64,000 nucleotides of DNA from positions 496,001 to 560,000 of the forward strand of contig BPQB01000002.1 of the NCBI GenBank assembly GCA_019973155.2, given 5' to 3'. The notes under the pieces are model-generated. The model did no database searches and was not told the DNA's origin. It worked only from the letters and a program-made list of their open reading frames with translations. Shown here in pieces: positions 23,301-34,972 of the stretch (position 1 is the stretch's first letter; every line of letters begins with the position of its first letter). The DNA comes from Phanerochaete sordida (lineage: Eukaryota; Basidiomycota; Agaricomycetes; Polyporales; Phanerochaetaceae). The position numbers and the translations under genes are program-made.

Positions 23301-26300
23301 GTCGCAAGCACGCCCGACGCCTGGAACGCGGCGTGGTCGCCCGCGAACTGGAGGCGGCCGTTGTCGAGCGCGACGACGTACGCCGCGCCGGGCGCGCAGA
23401 GCTGGACGTGGTGCGAGACGAGGATGACGGTGCGCCCGCGCACGAGGTCGCCCTTGAGGCACTCGTGGTAGAGGTGGTGCGCGGTGTGCGCATCGACTGG
23501 ACGGGACAGTGAGTCGTACCGCATGAGTGCAACCTGCCGAGGATACTCACCAGCAGACAGGACATCATCGAGCAGCAGAATCGACGCCCGGGAGTAGACA
23601 GCACGAGCAAGAGACACTGCCTTCGAGTCAGCGTGATGGATCATCAACGAAATAGATGCTACGCACCTCGAGCCTTCTGACCACCAGACAGGTTGACACC
23701 ACGTTCGCCAATCTCGGACAGATCGCCGTCCTCGAGTATCTGCAGGTCGGTGAGCAGCGCACAGACCTCAAGGGTCTTCTGGTAGCGCTCCTCGACGTAT
23801 GGGAGGTCGAAGAGGATGTTATCGCGGATCGAAGCGTTGCGAAGCCAGGCAGACTACATCGGCGTCAGAAACAGCGCCTTCCGGCCAAAGAACGAAACTT
23901 ACCTGCGGAACATACGCGCAGACCCCAGACACAACCCACTCGTCGGCCGGGGCTTCCTTGCCCGTAAACGACGCGAGGATGTCTGGCGGCGAGCGCGGGC
24001 ACAGGAGCTGCCCGGTCAACAGATCCGCCTCGCCAAGGAGCGCTACGCCGCCGTATGAGTGCCCGCCGCTCGCCGCCCACAGTCCGGGTACCCACCAAGC
24101 AACAGCAGCGTCTTCCCGCTGCCGAGCTTCCCGCACACGAGCGAGAGCGCGCCGCGCGGGAACTCAATCGAGAGGTCGACGAGGACGAACGTCTGGCGCG
24201 GCGTCGGCGCGGCGGTCGGCGGCGCGCTGCTCCCGCGCGCGCGGTCCTGCGGCCACGTGACCGTCGCGGACTGCAGCGCGATGCGCGGGTCCTGCGTCGC
24301 GAGCGGCGCGACGTGCGCTACTTCTGCGCCGCCGAGGTATTTTTCGATGCGGCGCGCGGACACGATGGCCTGTCAGGGCAGGTCAGGGCGCGGGATGGCG
24401 CGAGAGTGGGTGGAGGGGCCGACCTGGAGCATGTTGATGAGGGTCTCGGGGAGCGCGTTCAAGGCGAACTTCATCTCGTTGAACACTGGAGGACGTCTTA
24501 GCGACAGAACAGCTGATGCACTGTCTGGCGTACCGCTGATGCAGGTGAAAGCGATGGATGGTGTCAGCACTTGGCCGCGGTAGACCGCGAAGTGCCAGAA
24601 CGCGACGAGGGTGACCAGGATAGGCGAGCCGTTCCAGATCGCGTTCCAAAGCGTCTACAGACGGATGTCAGCAACACCAGCCAAGCATTTCGTCGCCGCA
24701 TACCTCGATGCTGTAGTTAAGCTTCTGGTACTTGAGCTCGCGGTCGCGGATCTTGAGCACGCGTGCTTCGAAGCTGCGTTCCCAGGCCATGAACTGCGCA
24801 TATAGTCAGCTTCGAAGCCTGTGTCAGGTCGTATGACGAACCTTGAGCATGCGGATGCCACCAAGAATCTGATCAAAAGTGAGACGCTGCTGTGGAGGCC
24901 TCGGGCGAACGTACGCACCTCGTTCATGAGCGCCATGCGCTCGTCGCGCGCCTTCATAAGGCTGTCTTGCGATCCAACCACGACCTTGCCGGCGAAGTGG
25001 TTCAGAGGGAGGAACAGGCACGCCACCGCGAGGCCGAAGAAGCAGGACACGCCGAGGAGGCTGTACAGGAAGAGCGTGCCCACCACGACCTCGACCGGCG
25101 ACTCGACGAGCGCAAAAAGGTGCCGCGAGCACTCGCTCACGCGGTCGACGTCCGTCGTCATGAGCGTCATAACCTGCGCCTTGCTCGCGAACTCGGCCCC
25201 GTCCTCCTCGGGCCTGTCCGCGCCCGCGGCCGTGCCGGCGGCGTCGGCCTCTGCGCCCGGCGCGGCGCCCGCGACGGACGCGACGTCCTTGCGCACGAGC
25301 GTCTTCGCGAAGAGGACCGAGTTGAGCTGCACGCGCAGGCGCACCTGCAGCGTCGTCATCGCGAGGAACACGAGCTGTTCGGTCACTGGCGCGCTGCGTC
25401 AGCGCACGCGCACGCGTCGCGAAACGAGGACACTCACTGAGGTGGACGGCGGCGTTGCTGACGACGAGGCCCGCGCAGAAGACCCAGCCCCGCGCGCGGT
25501 CCGTGCGGCCGGGGTCCGCCTCGAGGTACGCGACGACGCGCTGGAGGAAGAACGAGGGCGCGTAGAAGAGCACGGCCGCGAGCGGTGCGAGAGAGAGCAG
25601 CAGGGCGAGCGCGGCGCCGTTGTTGCGCACGATGCGGTAGACGAGCTGCCAGCCGCTGCCAGGCGCGGGGTGCCAGGAGCCGATGCGCAGCGGCCACTTC
25701 GTCATCGCGGCGCGCATGCTAGCGAAGATGTACGTCGCGCGCATGCTCGCAGGCAGGATCGGCAGGTCGCCGATCTCGAGGCTCTCGGAGGTGTAGCCGA
25801 GCATGACGACCTTGGTCGTGTATGAGAAGAGGAGTGTGTCCCACACGGACGCGTTCACGCTCCCGCAGACGTTGTCCGGGTACTTGGACGTCACCGACAT
25901 GAGTGTCTTATCCGAGTAAACGCGTTCGGAGGGGAAGTGCAGCGGTGGTCCGCGCGGGATCGTTGCCGCTATCGCGCATGCGACGATGTAGAGGGCGGCG
26001 TCCGCGTAGTATACCGCGCTTGGCACGACGGGCGAGGGAAGGACGGCGTTTGCAGCGATGGGCGTCGGCGTGGACGGCAGGATGGCGAACGTCCCGAAGA
26101 ACGACGCGGCGAGGAAGGTCAAAGCGAAGATGTGTAGGACGCAGCGCCAGTGCTGGGCATATTCAAGCTTGACAGAGCAGGCGGCGACGATGACCAGGTA
26201 GAGTGCGAAGGTGGTGCGTACTGCATACACCGCGACGCCATGTCTGTCGGCTTCAACGGCAGACCACGCGAGTGACACGGTCTCGAGCGCGAGGCTTCCG

Positions 26301-26601
26301 GCAAGAATGAGAGTCAAGAGCACCTTCCGCAGTCTCATCTAGTGCGCAGGTCAACTCCCTCGCGGACGCCTCGACGTTATGGGAGACGCACCCTGGACCA
26401 GAATCTCTCCTCCTCTAGAGGCTCCCCGTCCACGAGATCCTCCGGTTGCGTCACGTCAAAGGGGTCCTCCCTGGTCGCGTCGCGTACGATTTCGGGAAGC
26501 TGGACCTTGCCTTCGTCCGGCTTTGAGAGTGCGAAAGCCGCCGCGCTGAAGAGCGCGGAAGCACCGAGAGCGATGACCACAGGGAGCTGGAATTGGGCCA
26601 T
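20305..26601 (-). CDS. ABCC/MRP-type ABC transporter, copy C1 (intact)
   Basis: ATP-driven exporter of the MRP (ABCC) class; substrate unknown. 31 exons (minus): 26601-26392, 26338-25438, 25385-24919, 24868-24842, 24793-24704, 24654-24534, 24485-24424, 24369-24096, 24042-23903, 23853-23667, 23616-23551, 23496-22959, 22904-22832, 22779-22731, 22683-22645, 22592-22497, 22449-22306, 22255-22211, 22159-22038, 21989-21959, 21908-21766, 21711-21667, 21611-21480, 21427-21214, 21162-21089, 21032-20902, 20852-20786, 20736-20726, 20673-20629, 20575-20509, 20451-20305; 1585 residues. About five N-terminal membrane helices (TMD0) precede TMD1. NBD1 has [23 protein letters not shown] and SHH; NBD2 has [15 protein letters not shown] and LLMDEATASVD. 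Exon 16 uses a donor three bases downstream of that in C3, adding one codon. Confidence 0.9.
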
Positions 26602-27059
26602 TTCTTCACGGCCTCGCCCTCTGTGATGTTCTGGGCTTGTAGGTGGGGATCGTGTGACGAGTCAAGCGTTGTGAATGTTGGGAAGCACGACGAGCCCACG
26701 CCGGTAGCTGGACCTTATAGAGCTCGAGTTCCTGTCAGATGTGCATTGTTGCCGATATCCTTACACATGGGTTAGCGCGTACTACGCCTGCAGAGTGTGT
26801 GACCTCTGTGGACTGCGGTTCCAATGCGCGTTATGACGGGGCTGCGGGCAGACGCGTATTTATCAAGGCATGGCATGTCGACGACAAGGGATACTTAGTG
26901 ATGGGCGTTTGCCGTCGACGTGATAAGACGATGTCGCCGCGTGGCACGGTCACGCTCGTGTCCTGTGTCGGACGGAATTCGACGCTCCTCATTGGATGCT
27001 GATCCGCGCCTTCAGGGACTGGCGCCACCGGAGTGAACGCCGCGGAAGTAAGCCTATAC
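26602..27059 (-). promoter_or_regulatory. C1 promoter with conserved elements
   Basis: Read on the minus strand it matches the C2 promoter almost throughout. Shared pieces: GTATA start (27059-27055), CCAATGAGGAGCGTCGAATTC (about 26995-26975), GCGGCGACATCGTC followed by TTATCACGTC (26940-26913), a ~40-bp nearly identical block (about 26766-26725) and a TATA box (cttata on plus, 26714-26719) 113 bp before the ATG. Confidence 0.75.
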
Positions 27060-27656
27060 TGTACCTCGAGTTTATTCCCAGCCTGAACGTCTCGAGCCAA
27101 CCTCACTTTCCCGTTAACTCCTTCGTACAATATTTTCTTGGGATGTGCAAGTCTGCAACCTCTCGGATCCCAACAGTTTTGACGTTCAATCACTACGACC
27201 AGAGGATGCGCTCGCTGTAAAACAGATGGTTCGGACAGTAGGCAACTTCATTGATATCTTACCAACGAGTCTCAGGACCTCGTGGCGAGGATGCCCCTTG
27301 GCAAACGCCCTCTCCCAAAGACCCCGCTCTGAAGTTGGCGCGTGCCGCGCAGAAGTTACTCGATCCGGGGCCGGGATGCGCAGCAGCACTCTCTGCGCGC
27401 GATTCAGACTTTCCAGCTGTGCAGTGTTCATCAACTCGGAAACAGGATCTGCCTCGGCGGGTGGGCGTGCAGATCCCAACGTGCCCATCGCTCAGGGGCG
27501 CGACGAGCCCGCGAGGTACGGTTTCAGCTGTAGGGCGCGTGATGCGCCCGCCGGCGGGCCCAGTAGGCGTGTCTGCGACACATATAGCTCGACGTCCGCG
27601 GCTGCAGCCGCGCTATTCCTCGTCGTACCCCCACTTCACCCACATTCGCCCCCAGC
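27060..27656. other. Intergenic before hemerythrin-like gene
   Basis: A 597-bp region outside the duplicated unit. It contains several out-of-register open stretches but nothing with splice sites or similarity I recognise. A pyrimidine-rich run (about 27620-27656) precedes the hemerythrin-like start codon and is likely its core promoter. Confidence 0.5.
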
Positions 27657-28487
27657 ATGGCTGACATACCCGCCACTGTCCCCACCGACGCGTACGAGCT
27701 CTTGCATTGGAACATGGTTCTGGGTGGGCTTTGTTCGGGGTAGCCTACCGGCTGCACATGTCTGACATGCATCCAACAGCCCACGACACGTTCAAGCTCG
27801 GCTACGACAAGATCGTCGAAGTGCTCGCCGACCCGCCCATGAAAGACCTGCCCAACTTCCTGGGCTACTGCCAGGCCTGGGCGAAGTCCATCGAGGAGCA
27901 CCACAACAGCGAGGTACGCTTCGCCACCCTTTCGCGTCGCGGAGTTCTGTATCTCATGCACGTCGCAGGAAGCCGTCGTCTTCCCCTTCCTGAACGAGAA
28001 GATGGACTTCGCGGGCGAAGTCGCGCAGCACAAAGCCGTGCACGCCGTGCTCGACGAGCTCGCCGCGTCGCTCGCCGCCAGCGAAGCGGACCCCGCGCAC
28101 TTCGACGCCGCGGCGCTGCGCGCGCTCATGGTGCGCTTCCGCGAGCCGCTCGTACGTCCCCGCCCGCCCGCATGCGCCTGCCCACCGCTGACGCGCGCGC
28201 AGTACACCCACCTCGACGACGAGGTCGAGCACATCCGCGCCTCTGAGCTGCGCGCGGCGGGCTTCTCCGAGGACGCGCTGCGCGGGCTGGTCGCGCGCCT
28301 CGAGGCGTACGCGCGCGCGCACGGCGATCCGTTCCTGCAGGTGCCGTTCATGCGCAGCCACACGCCGGCGGCGTACAAGGAGTGCTGGCCGCCGATGCCG
28401 TGGGTGCTGCGGAAGGTCGTCGTGCCGTACGTGCTCGCGCTGCGGCACGCGGGCTACTGGAAGTACGCGCCTTACGCGATGTCGTGA
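27657..28487 (+). CDS. Hemerythrin-like (HHE) domain protein
   Basis: Exons 27657-27723, 27780-27913, 27969-28151 and 28203-28487 encode 222 residues. The four-helix HHE signature is present across the introns: WNMVLAHDTFKLGYDKI (first His, joined by intron 1), SIEEHHNSEEAVVFPFLNEKM, then VAQHKAVHAVLDEL and YTHLDDEVEHI, giving the His and acidic ligands of a di-iron site. The C-terminal third (PFMRSHTPAAYKECWPPMPW and VVPYVLALRHAGYWKYAP) is the extension typical of fungal members. Likely roles are iron or oxygen/NO handling, by family inference only. Intron 1 is 56 bp; without it a TAG stops the frame. Confidence 0.87.
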
Positions 28488-28632
28488 AGAGCGCGAATAT
28501 ATGCAGTGTATGGATACAGCGAGAACGGCGGCGCTGCGGGTGTGTGAGCGCCGCGATCCTAAAATACAAAAGAAGAGAGATGGGCCGGGATAGCGGACAT
28601 GACAAGTCGTGAAGAGCTCCTGTGCGATATGG

Positions 28633-30512
28633 TTACTTTTCCTTTTCGTCCTCGTACGACGCGTCGTCGGTGCCTTTGACGATCTTCTTGGAGTTGGGGC
28701 GCGGACCAGTGAAGGTCTTGTATCCCCAGAACCACCAGTAGATCATGGCGATGATCTGGAAGGGGACGTACACGACGACGGCCCAGTTCATGTCTGCGGG
28801 CGCGGGCATCGGGTAGTCCGGGCTACACGATCGTCAACACACGCCTAGCTGCAGACCGCAGCGCACTCACAAGCTGACGAGGGGCATGATGAAGAAGTTC
28901 CAGGCGACGGCGACCCAGCGGATGGTCCTGCTCCAGCGGCCGAGGTTGTACGGGCCGGGCGCGTAGTCGGGGTTGTCCTCGTACAGGCAGCGCCCGAGGA
29001 CGGGGAAGATGTACGAGACCTGGCCCGCGAGCGTGCTGCCGGAGAAGAAGGCCTCGAAGGCGGTGTCGCTCCCGATCGAGATCGCGCCGAAGGCCGCGGA
29101 CGTCACGAACACGACGAGCGACGCGTTGTTCGGCGTCTGCGTGCGCGGGTCGACCTTGCTGAGCCAGTCCGAGAACGGCAGCGCCTTGTCGCGGCTGTAC
29201 GCGAAGAAGATGCGCGACGCCGCGACAAACTGTGAACCCTGATAAGCAGGCGCTTTGCATGCACTGAAGACCCACGTACGAATGCGACGCCGCACCCGAA
29301 CTGCGCGAAGAAGTTGATCGCGAGCAGCGCGATGCCGGCCTTCGTGCCCACGATGTTCGCGGTCAGGGTGCCTATCGGCTGGCCGAGCGGGTTCGACATG
29401 AGCGCGTCGATGTCGGTCGAGCACAGCGCGAGCGAGATCAGGTAGACGAAGCCCAGGCCGGCCGACGACCATGTGCTCCACACCATCGCGCGCGGTACCG
29501 TGATGGCGGCGTGGCTGGTCTCCTCGGCGACGTGCGCGGCGACGTCGTACCCGCTCAGCGTCCACGTCGCTGACAGGAATGTCATGCAGAACGCCCATCC
29601 ATCTGGCCAGCCGGTCTGATTGTACAACTGAAGTTCCGTTAATACAACATGTCTATGAGATAAGCTGGGAAAAGACGCACGCTCGTGAAGATATCTTTTC
29701 CAGAGTTCAGCTCGTTCGCCATGGCGGGCAGAAGGATAGTCGTCACGATCAGGACGACAATGCCCAACGCCGTTGCCCAGATGTTGAACCAGCTGACATA
29801 CTTCGTGGGGAGGCAGATGATGGCGTATGACGCGAACATCATCGCCAAGTAGACGAGATAGACGTGCCATACTTCCGCAAGGTAGTTCGGATATGCCAGT
29901 TGGGCAGTCGCTATCAGCATCTGGGCGGCAGAATACGTGATAGAGCAGCATGCAAGTGGGGTGGAGATGATCATGGACCAGGCGACAACGTAGCAGGACA
30001 GCTTCTTGTATCGCGGGGCCGCCGTCATGTACGCCCAGTAGTAAAGGCCGCCGGACGTGGGATAAGCCGAGGCAAGCTCAGCCAGGGAGTAGGCGAGGGG
30101 CTGCAAAGTCCTTCAACGCCTGGTCCAAAAGTGAAGGCAAGATACGCACCTGTCCCATGACCGCACCGACAAGCCAACCCCATGTCATGCCCACCAACCC
30201 ACTGACCACTTCAGCACATATTTCGTCCTGCACTTGAATCCGACTCACCAGTAACCCATAGTGTACCTGATAACAGTGAGCAGGAATATTTTTCGATCGC
30301 GCGTAGGGGACGAACCAGATGGTGCCCGCTACACCTGGCAGGACTGCAAGCTCGCTCGAACACAGCGACCAGAGACCCAAGAACGAAAAGTCACGCTTGA
30401 ACTCGGGCTTGTACCCCATCATCTCGAGCATGGCGTCGTCGTCGTTCGCGTACGAGATGGACTCGACGTCGAGCCGGGGGCTGCCCTGCGCTTTCTCGTC
30501 TTCGGCGGACAT
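28633..30512 (-). CDS. APC-family amino acid / GABA permease
   Basis: Plasma- or vacuolar-membrane amino acid transporter of the fungal UGA4-like (ACT) group. Exons (minus) 30512-30316, 30266-30249, 30201-30150, 30100-29681, 29627-29280, 29229-28871 and 28822-28633 give 527 residues. Landmarks: MGYKPEFKRDFSFLGLWSL before helix 1, GMTWGWLVGAV, the helix-3 block SLAELASAYPTSGGLYYWAY, LSGYDVAAHVAEETSHAA, and FVAASRIFFAYSRDKALPFS. About twelve hydrophobic segments are visible. Exon 2 has only 18 bases (six residues, TMGY region). The acidic/basic cytosolic tail ends in EDEKEK. Substrate is inferred from family, not shown. Confidence 0.9.
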
Positions 30513-31176
30513 GGTGGGGGCACGACGCGGACGACGCTGGCGAGGGTAAGACGGAGGGGAGAGTCGACCGACCACAGGGCAGGCAATGCGGGTCGTGTGG
30601 ACTTTATAAAGTGCTTCCGGACGTGATCATTGTGGCATACGATGCAGTATGTTCTTCCCAGCGGCATCCCAGCGTTTCCCCGATGTCCACATGGGTGCCG
30701 CCGCGGAAAATTGGAGATCAAGTAGGCATCGGGGGCTGATAGGACGCGATAAGAGGCCGGGCTGGAAGTCTGAAAATGAGGTTGGGCATCTCCTTAGATG
30801 TTGTATGCTCGCAAAAAGTGACCGGATTCCCTCTGACGAGCTGGAACTTTGAGGTCTCAGTTCAGAGACTTCCGCTGCCACGGTGAGCAATGAACAACTG
30901 ACCAGCTCGTCTGCGCTTGACATGTCTGACTAGATGGAGGATAGATGCGGGCTATTTCAGTGCTGCGTCGACGAGGAGAAACTGCGCTGGCGGCGATACG
31001 AAGGAGTGGACAAAGCTCGCACAATTTTCCTTTCGTGTCTTAGACCTGGACCCATATGCGGCAACCGTAAACCCTAACCTGCGGAGCGTTGGACAAAGCT
31101 CCTCCGGCCGATACAAATTGCACAGGCCACCTGCAGAGTCGACCTCTTAGCCAACGACGGTCATCTTCACCTCGCC
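30513..31176. promoter_or_regulatory. Divergent promoter permease / B2
   Basis: A 664-bp head-to-head region. From about 30830 to 31176 it matches the B1 promoter (shared attccct, acttccgct, gtgagcaatgaac, atgcgggctat and tatgcggcaa pieces). The TATA-like site of B1 (gatataaaa) reads gatacaaat here (31110-31118), a likely loss. The permease side (30513-30660) has no clear TATA box. Confidence 0.65.
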
Positions 31177-34100
31177 ATGTCGCATCCAGTCATCTGGCAC
31201 ACAACCCCGAGATTCTACCCCTACGGCAGCACGCCAGCCGTCTCACTAGTTCGCGACATCCCTCCAGAAGTCAATGCGGACATATTGCTCTTGGGTTGTG
31301 GCGATCCTAGACATGTACTCTTCACCCTTCTCTCGGACGACCGAGATGATGCTATCGGTGCGTGCTCTTTTTTCTTCCGGGATTTTTTGGGCCTCATCAT
31401 TAGCTGCAACCAGCCGCACGGAAGCTGGATTTCACGTGTTGTGACATAGAGCCAGCCGTCCTAGGTGCGTTCTTACTAGTTACCTTGACGGTCATACCAA
31501 GCTGAATTACGCGTAAATATAGCGCGAAATATACTTTTGTACTCGCTCATCGTCACGGACGACTTCCAGGGCAAGCAGGAGTACATCTGGAATATCTTCT
31601 TCCATTTCTACCTCGACAGCCCGTCCTTGTCGCTCCTCCTCACGCAGAGCAAGCTTCTCGCAGAGCTCTCGAAAGACTTCGAAACCTGGAGAGCTGGTCC
31701 TTATGCCAAGTTCATCCACATTGGGACAACACATACCCTCCGAGAACTTCACCGTCACTGGACATGGTACGCGGAAACGGAATCACTCCCTGCAGAGCGA
31801 AAGAACAAGCTACGCCACAGCTTCAGCTCTCAGCTGAGAAAGCATTTCAAGGACTTCCGAGGCTACATATTTACAGTGCCCGCAAGATCGGCAGGTCCCA
31901 TGTGGCCAAACGCGGCAATCGCTTTAAACGAGGCTCACCATCGTTACTGGGAGACTGGTGTCACCGCCGTCAGGCCAAGGGACGCGGCAGCCGCCACACA
32001 TTTCAACCCAACATTCGCGTATGCCAACGGGCAAGAAGGCTTCGTCGCAAACCAGGGCTTGTCTCCCTACACCCCCTTCCTCCTTGCCGAATTATTCAAC
32101 CCGCCCGATGGTGTCGACGCGGACCGTCTGCCAAAGCCCACCTTGCAGAACCTCAACCAAGCCATCCGTGAACAGTTCGCCTCTTGGTGCCAGGTCTTCC
32201 GTCGCTCCGTGCAGGCCGAGAGGGTGGCGCTCCGAATGATCGCTAGCGACGCGCTCGCACTCTGTCGCACCATTCAGGAACTGAAGAAATACAACAGGCC
32301 GACGGCGCAATGTCGTGTATCTGAATGGCGCGCTCCTATGCTCATACTCGACGGGGACGGCTACGAACGACGCGACCACGTTCCCGCGGCTCCCACTATG
32401 TTCGATGTCATCGAGACGAGCAATTTGTGGGACCACATCGGCATCCTCAACATTCTGACGACGTCCATTCCGCTGCTTAAGCCAAGCCTTTGGGCTGTCA
32501 TGTATACCGAGATCTCCTCCACGTACGGCAAGGATCACACGAAAGACTTCCTCGGCTCGCTCCACGCGGATCTCAGCGTCATCTCTCTGCTCTTCGACCT
32601 CGTCCCTGCCTCCTACCTTTCTGGCTTCCGTTCAGACTGTAACCTGCAGGAGCTCCTCGCGCCTTGTCTCGCAACAAACTGGACGGGGTTCACGGAACGC
32701 TTGACATGGAGGCGTCCATCGGCGATTTGCGGCAGCACCCCTTCCGGCCCTTCAACCTTCGTCATCGAGCACACGCAGCTCGTCGAGCTGTTGTACAACA
32801 TGGTCGAGAAGATGTACTCGCATGAGCGTGTTGCGCCCATGTATGAAAGTCTCGCCTCCCAAAAGGAGCGGAGCAGAGCCCACTACAACCGGACGTCCCT
32901 TGCGCTCATGCTCGGACACATCTCTACCAGGATTCATGCCGATTGGGAACATGTTTTCGCCGACATCTGGGAGATCATGAACACTGTGGACCGGCAGATG
33001 CCAAAGACGCTGCATCACGTCCATGCGTGCGACTACGGCGACCAGCTGCACCTCGGCGGCATCTACACGTTCCCGGCGCTGTCCCAATACAACCCCGAGC
33101 TTTACCAGAACGCGTTCGTCGGCGCGTTCGCAGGGTGGCCGTTCATCCCGTCGATGGTCTGCATCGCCGTCAGCGTGCCACGAGAAGAGTTCAAGATCCT
33201 CGACGACGAGTCCTCGGGCCACGACCCGCGTATCGCTGCCGGCATCGGGTCGCACAGGGCGTCCCACCACTTCGTCAGCATGGAGACCTTCTACGGCAAC
33301 CTCTCTGTCGAAGGCGAGGGCATGCTTCGCAGGGCGTACATCGAGGAGGACCCGCTTGGGAAACGCGGTCGCTCGCCCATCGTCGCCACGTTCTGCCTGC
33401 CGGCGTATCTGCTCGCTCGTGAGCCGCTCGACACCGAGGTCCGTCTCTCCGTCATCTGCACGCCCCACCACACGCCGCTCTACTACAAGCTCGACGTCGG
33501 CAGATTCTACGTGGTGCCCTTGATGAGTCGCAATGTCCACGTGCTGTCGTCGAGGCCCACTGTCCGCGGCGAACCAATAGCGCCGGTGTTCGTTCAGCGC
33601 AGCGTTGAGTCTGCCAGGCCAAGTCGCGACGCTCCATTGGTCACTCTCGACAGTACGGCACGGGCATCGCTAGCTTCACTCGACGTCTCCAGATCGACGA
33701 GCCCCGCATAAGCAAACTGCTCGCGAACAAAGCGACTCCCGTGAATACCGTGCAGCTGAACGTCTCCTCTATGCGCGTCCTTATCGGAAGCGAGAAAGTG
33801 GACATCAACTTCTTCCAGCCCATCACTGGCCAGAGAGCGCGCCTTCGAATAAACCGTAAGGAAGCTTGGATCGAGGTATTTGGTGTTATCTTGCCATGTT
33901 CCCATCCGAGTCCATGTCTCACAAGTTACTGTAGGTGATAGTTTCGCCCTCAAAACTCGGACAACTGGAGGGCTCGCCCGCCCTGCGCCGGTTCCCTGTC
34001 TTGGGGACAGGCGTTACTGGCCCCAGCTTCGCCTGGAACATGCACCGAGTGCCTTTGCGCCATCTTCCCCGGATCTCTGTGCTCCAGCAGGAACGCCTTA

Positions 34101-34972
34101 AGTGGGTCAATCACCACGTTGACTTCTCCCTCTCCGACCGCGAGCAGGAGATACGCGCCACCAGACTGGCCACCGACTCCTTGGTGGCGCTCAAGCTCAG
34201 CGTCAACACCATCCTCAAGTGCTTCGTCGGCTCGGCAGAGGGTCGCTACGAAGTCTTTGTGCTGTCTCGCGCGAACGGCGTGCCAGAGCTGGTCATCTTC
34301 GCTCACGCTCTGCGCCTCGACCTCGGGTCTCATACGATTGTGGCCGACGGATACGCCCTGCCCGTGACGCGCGACATGCCGAAAGCTTTATTGAAGACAC
34401 TGGACGCCGTTCCGAGCCGCCATCTGCGGTTGAGCGACGATGAGATGGAGTCTTGGAAGTGCCTTCTTCCTGCCCTCGTCGAACGCTGCAGGGACTGGAC
34501 GCACAGCGAAGGCTGCGCGTACGCCCCCGGCACAACAGTGCCCATCTCTACCGAGCCCGGCAAATCACCCATCTGCTCCTGCGGGGCAGGGCGCGTGGCA
34601 CCGGACTTCGCCGCGCAGAAGCACGCCGCGCCGTTCGCCGCGCACGCCACGCGTATCGCGCTCAGCCCGCTGTTCTCGGTGTCGTACGTCGACCCGACGG
34701 GCGCCGCGGCGCTGCGCGACGCCGCGGCGGTGCCCCAGCTGCTGCGCGACCACGAGGTCAACGAGGCCGCGGTCCTCCTGCTCGCGCTGCGCGGCGGCCG
34801 GTTGGGCCAGGACGATTCCGACACGATGTGCAAGGGCTGTGGCGTCTGGATCCCGCGCGGCCTGCGCAAGCGCTGCGGGGCTTGCCGGACGGCGGTGTAC
34901 TGCAGCGAGCATTGCCAGCGCGAAGCCTGGGCAAGCCACAAGCTGTCTTGTGCTGGTAGGACGAGACCGTGA
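31177..34972 (+). pseudogene. MYND-finger protein with DUF4470-like N-terminus, copy B2 (frameshift in exon 3)
   Basis: Exons 31177-31357, 31414-31464, 31523-33875 and 33935-34972 follow the B3 plan exactly. Exon 1 is open (IWHTTPRFYPYGSTPAVSLV, RDIPPEVNADILLLGCGDPR). Exon 3 carries a 1-nt deletion near 33657 relative to B1 (after the codons LDST), which leads to a TAA at 33709-33711, 724 codons into the main frame and ~400 codons before the MYND finger. Exon lengths confirm the loss: the exon phases only close if one base is added back. Downstream sequence keeps good coding character and an intact finger (CKGCGVWIPRGLRKRCGAC, AVYCSEHCQREAWASHKLSC), so the lesion is recent. A truncated protein without MYND is possible. 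Confidence 0.85.

Larger units (their letters stand above)
15651..27059 (-). repeat. Left duplication unit (order C1 then B1, permuted)
   Basis: An 11.4-kb unit read on the minus strand: C promoter, C1, C 3' flank, B promoter, B1, B 3' flank. Flanking homology to the right block covers the C promoter (up to 27059) and the B 3' flank (down to 15651); both ends carry GTATA, as does the B2-C2 spacer at 35143-35147. The unit therefore has the same pieces as the right block in circularly permuted order. Boundaries are judged by eye. Confidence 0.7.

Noticed and set aside
22920..23512. Long plus-strand frames over C1 exon 12
   Set aside because: Antisense shadows of the NBD1-TMD2 linker; the same shadows occur opposite C2 and C3.
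24821..25825. 334-codon plus-strand frame over C1 exons 2-3
   Set aside because: Composition is Arg/Glu-rich antisense of transporter sequence and it crosses verified introns.
27724..27743. A 20-base intron in the hemerythrin-like gene (gtgggc to gtag)
   Set aside because: Too short to splice; using the acceptor at 27778-27779 gives a 56-base intron and restores the HHE helix-1 His.
31069..31079. aaaccctaacc as a telomeric repeat remnant
   Set aside because: A single unit within the conserved B promoter (gaaccctagcc in B1); no tandem array.
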